A DNA stretch of 64,000 nucleotides from Cyclobacteriaceae bacterium (GTDB lineage Bacteria; Bacteroidota; Bacteroidia; Cytophagales; Cyclobacteriaceae): positions 16,423 to 80,422 of the forward strand of contig PXCO01000071.1 in the NCBI GenBank assembly GCA_003565295.1, given 5' to 3'. Under the pieces are notes generated by a model, which was not told the DNA's origin, did no database searches, and saw only the letters and a program-made list of their open reading frames with translations. Shown here one piece after another: positions 16,635 to 25,246 of this stretch; the stretch's first letter is position 1, and each line of letters opens with the position of its first letter. Made by a program: the position numbers and the translations under genes.

Positions 16635-17948
16635 ATGCGACTGTCAACGAAATTACTTCTGTATAATGTCCTTGCAAAAGGAATCATCCTCCTCATTTTC
16701 CTGATGGGAGGCCCCATATTTCTACATTATTTTGCACTGAAAAATATTGATACCGAATTACTGGAAAAAAGAGAATATATTCTGACCCTCATCTCAAACA
16801 ATGGCATTGAAGGTTTTTTTTATGAGGAAGACAGTCTAGCGGGCTTTGGAAGCTACAATATACTTAAGGAAGAATACATACTATTAGAAAAACTGGATGT
16901 GGCGTACCCTCTTGACAGTATTTTTAATGAAGAAAGGATATTAGATGAGGTTGCTGTCCCGTATAGGGTTTGTGCATATGTATTTGGATTCGAGAATGAT
17001 TACTTTTTACTTGAGATAGGTAAAAGCCTGGAAACCATCCAAGATTTGAACGCCATTATTTTCAGACTAATGGTTATCCTCCTGATTTTGTTCATCTTTT
17101 TTTCCTTTATATTGGATCATTCATTCAATAAGCACATTTTTCACCCTTTCAAGTTAATTATACAGGATAAAATAGCTAAAATCAACGAGCCTTTAGCTTT
17201 TGACCACTCTCCCATCAAGAGTAGTACTGAGGATTTCAGGATTCTCGATGAAGCCATTAGTCAAATGATATGGAGGATCCAAAAAGCCTTTAACCAAGAA
17301 AGGGTTTTTATTTCTCACGCCTCTCATGAATTGAAAACACCGATATCAATACTCCAATCTAAAATTGAGGCACTATTTTCCAAGGGGAAATTGAATCATT
17401 CAGAAATGGAGAAGCTTATGGATATGCAAAGGACCATACAGAGAATGAAGAAAACCCTAAACTCTCTCTTGTTACTGTCCAAGGTAAACAATGCACAATA
17501 TATAAAAGAGGAGGAGTTTTCATTAAATCAACTTATTGTAGAAGTTGTGGAAGAATGGGAACCAATAGCAGAAGATAAGGGAATCAAACTAACCACGTCC
17601 CGGCCCCTGGATTTCAACTTAAAAAACAGTAATAGATCTCTCTGCCATATCTTGATCAGAAACCTTTTATCAAACGCCATAAAATATTCTCCTAGCAACT
17701 CTGAAGTAAAAATTAATGGCTCAAGCATTTCGAATGGGTTCCTTATAGAAATAATTGACGAGGGGCCGGGTATCTCTGAGGAAAGAATCAATCAGATTCA
17801 AAATGGTCAGGTATTCTTGAAAGATGCCCATACAGATTCTTCGGGATATGGATTGCAAATTGTTTTTAAAATAGCTTCTTTCTTAGGTATTGACATCCAT
17901 ATCCTAAACACTTCCACCGGTACCAATTTTCAACTCACCTTCAAATAA
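16635..17948 (+). CDS. Membrane sensor histidine kinase
   Basis: 437 residues. TM1 ~9-33, a periplasmic sensor of ~100 residues, TM2 ~140-162. The cytoplasmic part has a HisKA with phospho-His in FISHASHELKTPIS (~232), N box NLLSNAIKYSP, G1 box DEGPGIS and G2 box SSGYGLQIVF. It has no recognised PAS or HAMP signature, so it is a compact classical kinase. It is the last gene of the operon with its cognate regulator. The signal is unknown; the envelope proteins encoded beside it suggest an envelope or metal/stress cue (inference). Confidence 0.93.
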   Translation: MRLSTKLLLYNVLAKGIILLIFLMGGPIFLHYFALKNIDTELLEKREYILTLISNNGIEGFFYEEDSLAGFGSYNILKEEYILLEKLDVAYPLDSIFNEERILDEVAVPYRVCAYVFGFENDYFLLEIGKSLETIQDLNAIIFRLMVILLILFIFFSFILDHSFNKHIFHPFKLIIQDKIAKINEPLAFDHSPIKSSTEDFRILDEAISQMIWRIQKAFNQERVFISHASHELKTPISILQSKIEALFSKGKLNHSEMEKLMDMQRTIQRMKKTLNSLLLLSKVNNAQYIKEEEFSLNQLIVEVVEEWEPIAEDKGIKLTTSRPLDFNLKNSNRSLCHILIRNLLSNAIKYSPSNSEVKINGSSISNGFLIEIIDEGPGISEERINQIQNGQVFLKDAHTDSSGYGLQIVFKIASFLGIDIHILNTSTGTNFQLTFK

Positions 17949-17978
17949 AGTAAACAATTTCTTCAATTTTAATTCTTC

Positions 17979-18012
17979 TTCATTTTAGCTTCATCTTGTT
18001 GACCTACTTTTG
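17979..18012 (+). promoter_or_regulatory. Predicted operator and -7 box of the DUF4382 lipoprotein gene
   Basis: TTCAT at 17979-17983 and 17990-17994 (11-bp period), followed by a perfect -7 box TACTTTTG at 18005-18012. The operator would cover about -40 to -25, replacing a -33 element, as in class II activation. Distance from the first repeat to the ATG at 18038 is 59 nt, identical to the site before 14648. Confidence 0.55.
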
Positions 18013-18037
18013 AAGTATAAACTTAAATTTTATAGAT

Positions 18038-18844
18038 ATGAAAAAGTTGAAAGTTAACTTGTGGGTTTCAGGAGTGGTTTCACTTCTTTTTTTTATGGGC
18101 TGCAACGATCAGGACGATATGAGGGAAGGACATGCTAAATTGAATGTTTCTTTAATCGACGCTCCTGCCGATTATGATGAGGTTTGGGTAGAGGTACTCT
18201 CGGTAGAGATCTTGCCTGATAAGGAAAATGAGAATAATGAATCTGCCTGGATCAGTATATCGAATGAGGCAGATGACAAGAAACTGAACCTATTAACCTT
18301 GACAGGGGGAAATTCAGCCTTTATAGGATCCAAAGAGGTGAGTGCCGGAAAGATTTCACAAATCCGCCTAGTATTGGGAAATGACAACTATATCATACAA
18401 GAAGGCGAAAGAATTGACCTGACCACACCAAGTGCACAACAAAGTGGCTTGAAACTTCAAGTAAACAAAGAGCTCTTGCCTGGTATACAGTATGATTTGG
18501 TAATTGACTTCGACGCTGCACAATCCATTGTAAGGGCGGGGGCATCTGGCATGTTTATTTTGAAGCCCGTACTGAGAGTTGTCGCAGAGGAATCTGCATC
18601 CATAAAGGGAAAAATTATACCTGAAGAAGCGGGTACAGTGGTTTGGGCGATCAAAGACCTTGATACACTTGCCACGCACAGTAATGACAATGGGGAATTC
18701 CTTGTAAAGGGTCTACAAACCGGATCATACCGGGTTGAAATCCACCCTAAAAGTCCTTATTTGGGAGACACTTTATTCAACGTGGCCACTCAAAAAGGGG
18801 AGGTCACCATTTTGGACCCAATAATACTTGAAATAGAGGAATAG
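18038..18844 (+). CDS. DUF4382 lipoprotein
   Basis: 268 residues with an SPII signal peptide (lipobox FFMGC, Cys ~22). Residues ~30-180 are a DUF4382 domain (KLNVSLIDAPADYDEVWVEVLSVEI, GKISQIRLVLGNDNYI, LKLQVNKELLPGIQYDLVIDFDAAQSIV). Residues ~190-268 resemble a carboxypeptidase-regulatory/Ig-like fold (GTVVWAIKDLDTLATHSNDNGEFLVKGLQTGSYRVEIHP). A surface or periplasmic binding protein of unknown ligand. It has its own promoter carrying the same operator as the two-component operon, so it is the best candidate regulon target. Terminator follows. Confidence 0.88.
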   Translation: MKKLKVNLWVSGVVSLLFFMGCNDQDDMREGHAKLNVSLIDAPADYDEVWVEVLSVEILPDKENENNESAWISISNEADDKKLNLLTLTGGNSAFIGSKEVSAGKISQIRLVLGNDNYIIQEGERIDLTTPSAQQSGLKLQVNKELLPGIQYDLVIDFDAAQSIVRAGASGMFILKPVLRVVAEESASIKGKIIPEEAGTVVWAIKDLDTLATHSNDNGEFLVKGLQTGSYRVEIHPKSPYLGDTLFNVATQKGEVTILDPIILEIEE

Positions 18845-18870
18845 TTTTGTGAACAATTATAAATTCTTTA

Positions 18871-18904
18871 AAAAAGGTGCCTTGAATTTTTCAGGCACCT
18901 TTTC
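18871..18904 (+). terminator. Rho-independent terminator
   Basis: AAAAAGGTGCCTTGAA paired with TTCAGGCACCTTTT: a GGTGCCT/AGGCACC core extended by A-T pairs on both sides, ending in TTTT. Confidence 0.88.
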
Positions 18905-18983
18905 TATTCTTATTTGAGCTTGGGTTATTTCTTTTATTTTTACTTTCGATTTCCTAATTTAGGATTCTTTAAAATTTTATTCC

Positions 18984-19496
18984 ATGCCAGTAGCCCAACC
19001 CATCAATTTCAATAAATGGATAGCCGAAAACCGGCACCTGCTGAAGCCTCCTGTAGGTAACCAACAAATGTATAAAGGCAACGATGATTTTATCGTTATG
19101 GTGGTGGGGGGTCCAAATGCCCGTAAGGACTTTCATTACAATGAGGGCGAGGAGTTTTTCTTTCAGGTGGAAGGCGACATTACCCTAAAGATCGTAGAGG
19201 ACGGGGAAATCAAAGATATAAATATTCATGAGGGGGAGATGTTTTTGTTGCCCCCAAAAGTACCGCACAGCCCCAGGCGCCCGGCCAATACCATAGGCCT
19301 GGTCTTCGAACGATACCGGAAACCCGGTGAAAAAGACGGTTTCATATGGCATTGCGAAAATTGTGGGAATAAACTTTATGAGGAATACGAGGAAATTACC
19401 GACATCGTCAATCAACTTCCGCCAATAATGGACCGATTCTGGAGCAATCCCGCCAACACCAGGTGTAAACATTGTGGAACGGTAATGAGCAAGTAA
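18984..19496 (+). CDS. nbaC: 3-hydroxyanthranilate 3,4-dioxygenase
   Basis: 170 residues, bacterial HAAO length. The cupin core has Fe(II) ligands in DFHYNEGEEFFFQ (His/Glu) and PHSPRRP (His), with substrate-binding Arg in NARKDFHY and RYRKPGEKD. The C-terminus carries two CxxC rubredoxin-like knuckles (CENCGNKL and CKHCGTVM), the structural iron site typical of bacterial enzymes. It opens the ring of 3-hydroxyanthranilate to give the precursor of quinolinate for NAD. kynU and kmo follow on the same strand. A near-consensus -7 box TACTTTCG at 18941 could drive it. Confidence 0.95.
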   Translation: MPVAQPINFNKWIAENRHLLKPPVGNQQMYKGNDDFIVMVVGGPNARKDFHYNEGEEFFFQVEGDITLKIVEDGEIKDINIHEGEMFLLPPKVPHSPRRPANTIGLVFERYRKPGEKDGFIWHCENCGNKLYEEYEEITDIVNQLPPIMDRFWSNPANTRCKHCGTVMSK

Positions 19497-19536
19497 GCAA
19501 AAGATAAATTATTTTTTCCAAACAAGTAATCACCAA

Positions 19537-19566
19537 TTTGGTTTTTACTTGTGATTTTTATCTTTG
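19537..19566 (+). promoter_or_regulatory. Bacteroidota-type promoter for kynU-kmo
   Basis: TTTG at 19537-19540, 18-nt spacer, TATCTTTG at 19559-19566: one of the best matches in the window to the TTTG/TAnnTTTG promoter. The predicted start ~19573 leaves only about a dozen nt of leader before ATG 19586. Confidence 0.65.
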
Positions 19567-19585
19567 CAGGCATTAACCGAACGCT

Positions 19586-20875
19586 ATGCCCCCTTTCCAA
19601 TACCGTGCTACGCTTTCTTTCGCCAAGCAGATGGATGAGGCCGACCCATTGAGAGAATTTAGGTCCAAATTCCTATTGCCAAAAACAAACAGTGGAGACA
19701 AAATTTATCTCTGTGGAAATTCCTTGGGACTTCAACCCACAACCGTAAGCAGCTACCTTTCAAAGGAACTTGAAAAGTGGGAAACACTTGGCGTGGAGGG
19801 CCATTTTAAGGGAGAGAACCCATGGGTGTTTGCCCGGAAAACTTCCAAACCCGCCTTGGCGATACTCCTCGGGGCAAAGGAAAGCGAGGTTACCCCAATG
19901 AACAGCCTAAGCACCAATTTACATTTGTTACTTGTTTCCTTCTATAGGCCTAGGCCGGGCAAATATAAAATCCTCGCTGAGGCAGGAGCCTTTCCCTCTG
20001 ACCAGTTCATCCTCGCTTCACAGGCAAAGTTTCACGGCTATGACCCAAATGAGGCCATCCTTGAAATTAAACCCAGGGAGGGTGAACATACCTTACGAAC
20101 AAATGACATTATAACCAAGATTGAACAACATGCCCATGAATTGGCCATGATAATGATGGCAGGGGTCCAATATTACACAGGGCAATGGTTTGATATGGAA
20201 AAAATCAGTGCTTGTGCAAAGGCACATGGTGTTCCCGTTGGCTTTGACCTTGCCCACGCCATTGGCAATGTACCTTTGCAACTTCATCAATGGAAGGTAG
20301 ATTTTGCCACATGGTGCAGTTACAAATACCTGAATGCAGGACCAGGAAATGTCTCTGGGGTTTTCGTGCACGATGATCATGGACAGCATTTTAATGGCCC
20401 AAGGTTTACGGGTTGGTGGGGCACAAATGAGAAAACAAGGTTTCAAATGCAAAATGATTTTCAGGCCCTTCCAGGAGCAGATGGGTGGCTACTCTCTAAT
20501 GACAACGTATTAGGTCTTTCAGCCTTACAGGCTTCTTTGGATATATTCATAGAAGCCGATATGGGGCGGATCAGGAAAAAAAGTGAACTATTGACCGGGT
20601 ACTTGGAGTTCTTAATCAGGGATAGCTGTGACGATCCTTCTCTAATTAATATCATAACCCCCTCAAATCCAAAAGAAAGAGGTTCCCAGTTGTCATTATT
20701 TATCCATAAAAGGGGAAAAGAGATCTTCGAGCATATGCACTCAGAAGGGGTAGTGGCAGACTGGAGAAACCCAAATGTGATCCGGGTAGCCCCTTGCCCT
20801 CTATATAACAGTTTTACCGATTTATATAATTTCGGTAAAATTATTAAGCAATCCATCCGGAAATTCGTTGAGTAA
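19586..20875 (+). CDS. kynU: Kynureninase
   Basis: 429 residues, full length. PLP enzyme of fold type I: YLCGNSLGLQP (~48-58), PMNSLSTNLHLLL, the Asp holding the pyridine nitrogen in GFDLAHAIGN (~219), and the Schiff-base Lys in TWCSYKYLNAGPGN (~245). It cleaves 3-hydroxykynurenine (or kynurenine) to 3-hydroxyanthranilate (or anthranilate) plus alanine. ATG 19586 gives the usual N-terminal extension. The stop overlaps the 5' leader of kmo. It acts with kmo and nbaC in the eukaryote-like route from tryptophan to NAD. Confidence 0.95.
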   Translation: MPPFQYRATLSFAKQMDEADPLREFRSKFLLPKTNSGDKIYLCGNSLGLQPTTVSSYLSKELEKWETLGVEGHFKGENPWVFARKTSKPALAILLGAKESEVTPMNSLSTNLHLLLVSFYRPRPGKYKILAEAGAFPSDQFILASQAKFHGYDPNEAILEIKPREGEHTLRTNDIITKIEQHAHELAMIMMAGVQYYTGQWFDMEKISACAKAHGVPVGFDLAHAIGNVPLQLHQWKVDFATWCSYKYLNAGPGNVSGVFVHDDHGQHFNGPRFTGWWGTNEKTRFQMQNDFQALPGADGWLLSNDNVLGLSALQASLDIFIEADMGRIRKKSELLTGYLEFLIRDSCDDPSLINIITPSNPKERGSQLSLFIHKRGKEIFEHMHSEGVVADWRNPNVIRVAPCPLYNSFTDLYNFGKIIKQSIRKFVE

Positions 20876-20906
20876 CTATTCTAGTCGAAAGCACAAACAT
20901 CAAACC

Positions 20907-22259
20907 ATGAACCAACCCATCAGTATTTTAGGAGCAGGTCTTATAGGATCTCTTTTAAGCGTATATTTAAAGAAAAGGGGGCTGGATGTCACCATATTCG
21001 AAAAGCGAAAAGATTGGAGAACCTCTCAAACAGTTTCCCATGGAAAGTCCATTAATATGGCATTAAGTTATAGGGGGTGGAAAGCGCTGGAAAAAGGAGG
21101 ACTTAAAGAGGCCGTGATTCCGCATACTATCCCTATGTATGGAAGACGTATACATGATGAACATGGCAGCACCTATTTCCAGCCCTATGGCAAAGAACAG
21201 GAAGCCATTTATTCCATATCCAGAAACACCCTAAACGGCATTCTGTTAGACGCGGCAGAAGCTTCTGGGGTGAATTTGGCTTTCGAGCATAAGGTAGAAA
21301 ATGTGGATGTTCACCAAAACGAAATTACTTTCTCACTACCCGATCAATCCTTCAAAAAACGGGAATCAGCAATCATATTTGGTGCGGACGGTGCTTATTC
21401 TTCCCTACGCAATGCCATGCAAAGGCAAAGTAGATTTAACTTCAAACAGGAATACATTTCGCACGGATACAAGGAACTGAGCATCCCCCCCACCAGAGGT
21501 GGTGAATATGCCATGGACCCAAATGCCCTACACATTTGGCCCCGTGGAAAGTTTATGCTCATTGCTCTACCCAATACCGACAAATCTTTTACTTGTACAC
21601 TATTCCTCCCCTTTGAAGATTACAAAGTATGTTTCGACAAAATCCGAGACAAGGAGGATGTAGACCATGTGTTTCAGACCTATTTCAACGATGCCTACCA
21701 TTTAATGCCTAACCTGGGAAAAGAATTTTGTGAAAACCCCACTTCGGCATTAATTAATACCGAATGTTATCCCTGGACAGTTAATCATTGCCTACTCATA
21801 GGTGATGCTGCCCATGCCATGGTGCCCTTTTATGGGCAAGGCATGAATTGCGGCTTTGAGGATTGTCATATTTTGGATGACCTTATAGAAAAGTACGGTA
21901 CTTTTTCATGGGATTTGGTTTTTGAAAAATTCCAGAAAGGCAGGAAACCAGATACGGATGCCATCTGCCAATTGGCCATGAACAACTTTGTGGAAATGAG
22001 CGAAAATGTGGCGGATCCCAAGTTTTTGGTAAGGAAAAAGATAGAAGCTAAACTGCATGAACTTTTCCCTGAAGATTGGGTACCTCTCTATAGCATGATT
22101 ACCTTTTCCGCTATTAAATATTCGGAGGCCTACGCCATAGGCAAAATCCAGGATGAGGTAATGGAAAAGGTGATGAAGGAACCTTTTATTACCCAAAACT
22201 GGGAGAACCTAGATTATCACGAAATACTCAACAAGGTGGAAACTGCCAAAGCAGTCTAA
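20907..22259 (+). CDS. kmo: Kynurenine 3-monooxygenase
   Basis: ATG 20907 is taken as start because the FAD-binding strand begins at once (MNQPISILGAGLIGSLL); the in-frame TTG at 20868 would add a non-conserved tail and overlap kynU. 450 residues. FAD motifs: GAGLIG (~8-13) and GDAAHAMVPFYGQGMNCGFED (~300-320), the latter nearly invariant in KMO. A hydrophobic C-terminal membrane anchor as in eukaryotic KMO is not obvious. It hydroxylates kynurenine using NADPH and O2. The first step (tryptophan 2,3-dioxygenase) and kynurenine formamidase are not in the window. Confidence 0.95.
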   Translation: MNQPISILGAGLIGSLLSVYLKKRGLDVTIFEKRKDWRTSQTVSHGKSINMALSYRGWKALEKGGLKEAVIPHTIPMYGRRIHDEHGSTYFQPYGKEQEAIYSISRNTLNGILLDAAEASGVNLAFEHKVENVDVHQNEITFSLPDQSFKKRESAIIFGADGAYSSLRNAMQRQSRFNFKQEYISHGYKELSIPPTRGGEYAMDPNALHIWPRGKFMLIALPNTDKSFTCTLFLPFEDYKVCFDKIRDKEDVDHVFQTYFNDAYHLMPNLGKEFCENPTSALINTECYPWTVNHCLLIGDAAHAMVPFYGQGMNCGFEDCHILDDLIEKYGTFSWDLVFEKFQKGRKPDTDAICQLAMNNFVEMSENVADPKFLVRKKIEAKLHELFPEDWVPLYSMITFSAIKYSEAYAIGKIQDEVMEKVMKEPFITQNWENLDYHEILNKVETAKAV

Positions 22260-22284
22260 AGCAGCAGGTAAAATTACGACCCAA

Positions 22285-23373
22285 TTAGCTGCTTTTCTCC
22301 GATGGAATTGTTCTCCAAAAAGAAGCTAAAATGGAACCTGTAATATTCATGATTACACTAAATACTGCAGGGGCCAGCCCCATGGTGGCAATTTTACCCA
22401 TGCTACCTGCCAAGGCACCTGCTAAACCACCATTTTGAGAGCCCACCTCAATGGAGATGGTTCTGCTATCTTTTTCATTCATCCCCAGGACTCTACCTGC
22501 GAAATATCCAAGAAAAAGGCCCAATACATTATGAAGCACCACTAATGCCAGTAAGAGCCATCCCATTTTCACTAAATAGGGTTTTCCTGATGCTGTGATA
22601 ATGGCAATTACCACGGCAATGGTAAGCATGGACAGCAAAGGCAGGACCTGATGAAGGAATTTTGCCTTATCCTTGAGTACATGATTGATCAATAAGCCTG
22701 CTGCGATCGGCACCAACACCATTTTGGCAATGTTCCACATCATCTCCACCATAGCGATTTCCACCAAAGTACCCGCCAGGTATTTCATTAGCAAAGGGGT
22801 AAAAACAGGAGCCAAAAGGGTGGAAACCACCGTGATCGAGATGGATAATGGCAAGTTGGCCTTAGCCAAATAACTGAGCACGTTAGATGCTACACCACTC
22901 GGCGCACAACCAACAAGAATGATCCCCGCAGCAATTTCTGCAGGCATTTGACTCATTAGTGCCAAAAGAGTGCCCGATAATGGCATTATGGTGAGTTGAC
23001 AGGCCAACCCTATAAATACCCCTTTAGGGGATTTGGCTATTGCCAAAAAATCTCTAATGGTCATGGTGCAGCCCATGCCAAACATTACAAATTGTATCAA
23101 TGGGGTAATTAGCAAAGTAAGTTCTAGAGAACCAAAATTGGTAAAGGAACCAGGAAAAAGCAATGCAGCAAGGGAAAAGCCGGCGACCAATAAGGTATAT
23201 AAGTAAGGCTTTAGGTTTTTCGAGAGATAAAATGCTATAAACAACATAGCTATCCCCAACAAAACAAATTTGCCTGCCATTAAAGCCCCGATTTTCCACC
23301 AAGTTACAAACGCCAGCAAAAAGCAGCACAATCCTAGATAAACGATGAATTGCTGCAAGTATTTATTTTTCAA
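22285..23373 (-). CDS. Bile acid:sodium symporter family (BASS) transporter, copy 2
   Basis: 362 residues with about 9-10 TM helices. Signature stretches: FVMFGMGCTMTIRDFLAIAKSPKGVFIGLACQL, AAGIILVGCAPSGVASNVLSYLAKANLPLSISITVVSTLLAPVFTPLLM (the helix-crossing Na+-site region) and SIEVGSQNGGLAGALAGSMG. BASS proteins import organic anions (bile acids, pyruvate, pantothenate and others) with Na+. It is a close paralogue of the gene just upstream on the same strand (4-nt gap), with matching motifs at every conserved block, so the pair arose by tandem duplication. Substrate cannot be read from sequence. Confidence 0.9.
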   Translation of the reverse strand: MKNKYLQQFIVYLGLCCFLLAFVTWWKIGALMAGKFVLLGIAMLFIAFYLSKNLKPYLYTLLVAGFSLAALLFPGSFTNFGSLELTLLITPLIQFVMFGMGCTMTIRDFLAIAKSPKGVFIGLACQLTIMPLSGTLLALMSQMPAEIAAGIILVGCAPSGVASNVLSYLAKANLPLSISITVVSTLLAPVFTPLLMKYLAGTLVEIAMVEMMWNIAKMVLVPIAAGLLINHVLKDKAKFLHQVLPLLSMLTIAVVIAIITASGKPYLVKMGWLLLALVVLHNVLGLFLGYFAGRVLGMNEKDSRTISIEVGSQNGGLAGALAGSMGKIATMGLAPAVFSVIMNITGSILASFWRTIPSEKSS

Positions 23374-23377
23374 GGCC

Positions 23378-24460
23378 TTAGTCCTTAGGGGGTTTCCTAT
23401 GCCAATAAGAAGCCAACATGGAACCTGTAATGTTCATCAATGGCCCGAATACCGCAGGAGCTAAGCCCACGGTTGCTATCTTGCCCATTTCTTTGGCCAA
23501 ACCGGAGGCAAGTCCCCCGTTTTGCATTCCAACTTCCAGGGCCACCGTGCGGGCGTCCCGCTCCGAAAGGCCAAGTCCTCTGCTTATCCAATAGCCAAAA
23601 TTGTATCCGCAAAGGTTATGGATAAGCACAAGTAAAATTAACAATAACCCGATTTCCAATAAAGAATCCCTACCCGCAGCGGTGATGATGGTAATGATCA
23701 CCCCTATACCTATCATGGAAACCAAAGGCATGGCATCATCCAGCCATTTTGCCTTTCCACTCAAAAACCGATTAAATAACAGGCCTCCTCCAATGGGGAT
23801 AATTACCATTTTGATGATGCTCCACATCATGTCCAAGACATCAATGGCGATAAATTCTCCTGCCAGAAACTTCATCAATAGAGGTGTAGTAAAAGGAGCG
23901 AGTAGAGTTGCAATGGCTGTAATGGTGATGGAAAGGGCCAGATTTGCTTTTGCCAAAAAGCTCATCACATTTGAAGCCAAGCCACTTGGGGTACATCCAA
24001 TCAGTATAATACCGGCTGCAATTTCCGAGGTAAAGGGACTTAAAGTGGCGATGGTAAAACCCAGTAAGGGCATGATGGAAAACTGGCAAATTAGTCCCAC
24101 AAATACACCTTTTGGCATTTTTGCCACTCCCACAAAGTCCTTGACGGACATGGAAGTGCCCATACCAAACATGATGATTTGAATCAATGGAGTTATCAAA
24201 TTACTAAATTCATAATCCCCGTAAGAAACGAAAGTAGCCGGGTAATACATGGCAGCAGTCACCCCTGAAAAAATCATCATGGTATAAGTAAGGCCTTTTA
24301 ACCTCTCGTATCCCCTAAAACCTATTCCCAATAAAGCGAAGAAAACTATCAAATAAGGGCCTCCGTTTTCCGGTACTCCCATAAACCAAAGGGTCAAAAA
24401 TATAAAAAATGATATAAAGCCAATAATAATTAAGACCTGGTAAAGCTTCTGATTTTTCAA
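23378..24460 (-). CDS. Bile acid:sodium symporter family (BASS) transporter, copy 1
   Basis: 360 residues, inner-membrane transporter with ~10 TM helices. Conserved blocks: IMFGMGTSMSVKDFVGVAKMPKGVFVGLICQF, AAGIILIGCTPSGLASNVMSFLAKANLALSITITAIATLLAPFTTPLLM and ALEVGMQNGGLASGLAKEMGKIATVGLAPAVFGPLMN. First gene of a two-gene unit with its paralogue. RidA lies upstream on the same strand (50 nt from its stop), so all three may be co-transcribed, hinting at import of an amino or keto acid (weak inference). Confidence 0.9.
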   Translation of the reverse strand: MKNQKLYQVLIIIGFISFFIFLTLWFMGVPENGGPYLIVFFALLGIGFRGYERLKGLTYTMMIFSGVTAAMYYPATFVSYGDYEFSNLITPLIQIIMFGMGTSMSVKDFVGVAKMPKGVFVGLICQFSIMPLLGFTIATLSPFTSEIAAGIILIGCTPSGLASNVMSFLAKANLALSITITAIATLLAPFTTPLLMKFLAGEFIAIDVLDMMWSIIKMVIIPIGGGLLFNRFLSGKAKWLDDAMPLVSMIGIGVIITIITAAGRDSLLEIGLLLILLVLIHNLCGYNFGYWISRGLGLSERDARTVALEVGMQNGGLASGLAKEMGKIATVGLAPAVFGPLMNITGSMLASYWHRKPPKD

Positions 24461-24510
24461 GGCGATCTGGGTTTAGGTTTTAGGTGATAAGGTATATTTT
24501 GGGTGAATAC

Positions 24511-24975
24511 TTATACGTAGGCGATACAGTCCATTTCTACCAAAGAGTCGCCGGGGACTCCTCCATAAGTGGCCACCGTGGTCCTTACTGGAGGCTTGGA
24601 ACCAAATCTTCCCCTGTATACCTCATTCATACCTTTGTAATCATTTAGGTCATGCAGATATACGTTTACTTTCAATACCTTTTCCATGCTAGATCCTGCT
24701 TTCTTTAGCTCCTTTTCTAATTCTTTGAGTACATGATCCGTATGGTCTTTGATGTCGCCGTCGAAGTGGGCACCCTTCCCGGCCACAAAGATCATATTGT
24801 TGAATTTCGTTGAACCCGCAAATAAGGGTACATCTTGGTCTTCGGTTACATTAAAAACCTCCTTTTCTCCAGAGCCTTGTTGATGATCCGCTTTGGCCAC
24901 CAGACTTATGCCTGCAAAACCTGCTAAAGAGGTAAACAGCTTTTTAATGGTACTCCTTCTTTCTAGTTTTTTCAT
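24511..24975 (-). CDS. Exported RidA-family protein
   Basis: Start placed at ATG 24975 (MKKLERRSTIKKLFTSLAGFAGISLVAKA), which makes a Tat-like leader; the longer in-frame extension to 25071 would hide it. 154 residues. RidA core: VPLFAGSTKFNNMIFVAGKGAHFDGDIKDHTDHVLKELEKELKKAGSSMEKVLKVNVYL, then FGSKPPVRTTVATYGGVPGDSLVEMDCIAYV. The Arg in PPVRTTV corresponds to the substrate-binding Arg of active RidA. Second exported RidA of the window (other at 10719), only distantly similar to it. It precedes the two BASS transporters. Confidence 0.87.
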   Translation of the reverse strand: MKKLERRSTIKKLFTSLAGFAGISLVAKADHQQGSGEKEVFNVTEDQDVPLFAGSTKFNNMIFVAGKGAHFDGDIKDHTDHVLKELEKELKKAGSSMEKVLKVNVYLHDLNDYKGMNEVYRGRFGSKPPVRTTVATYGGVPGDSLVEMDCIAYV

Positions 24976-25246
24976 ATGTGATAAGATTAAAATGTGTTTT
25001 GAATTAGATTCTACATGGGTCAAAATTAAATCCGTTGAATTTATGGCTTTCTCGATGAATGTGCAAACCATTTAGGTAGTAGTCCGCAAAATTCCTTTCC
25101 ATTGGGCAAATATCTCCAGAGTCAACCCTGCCTAATATGTGTAAGCCTTCCATTCAATTCAAACATTATTTTGGGCAAAGGATTGCTTTTTCCCTAATAT
25201 TTCACTTTGTTTAATCCTTCACTCACATCTAAACTTTCTCTATACG

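Noticed and set aside
20868..20906. TTG start for kmo overlapping kynU
   Set aside because: The FAD-binding motif starts immediately after ATG 20907, as in KMO homologues; the extension is charged and unlike the family.
22258..22293. Terminator between kmo and the BASS gene
   Set aside because: GCAGC/GCTGC arms pair but enclose a 20-nt unpaired loop; too weak to call.
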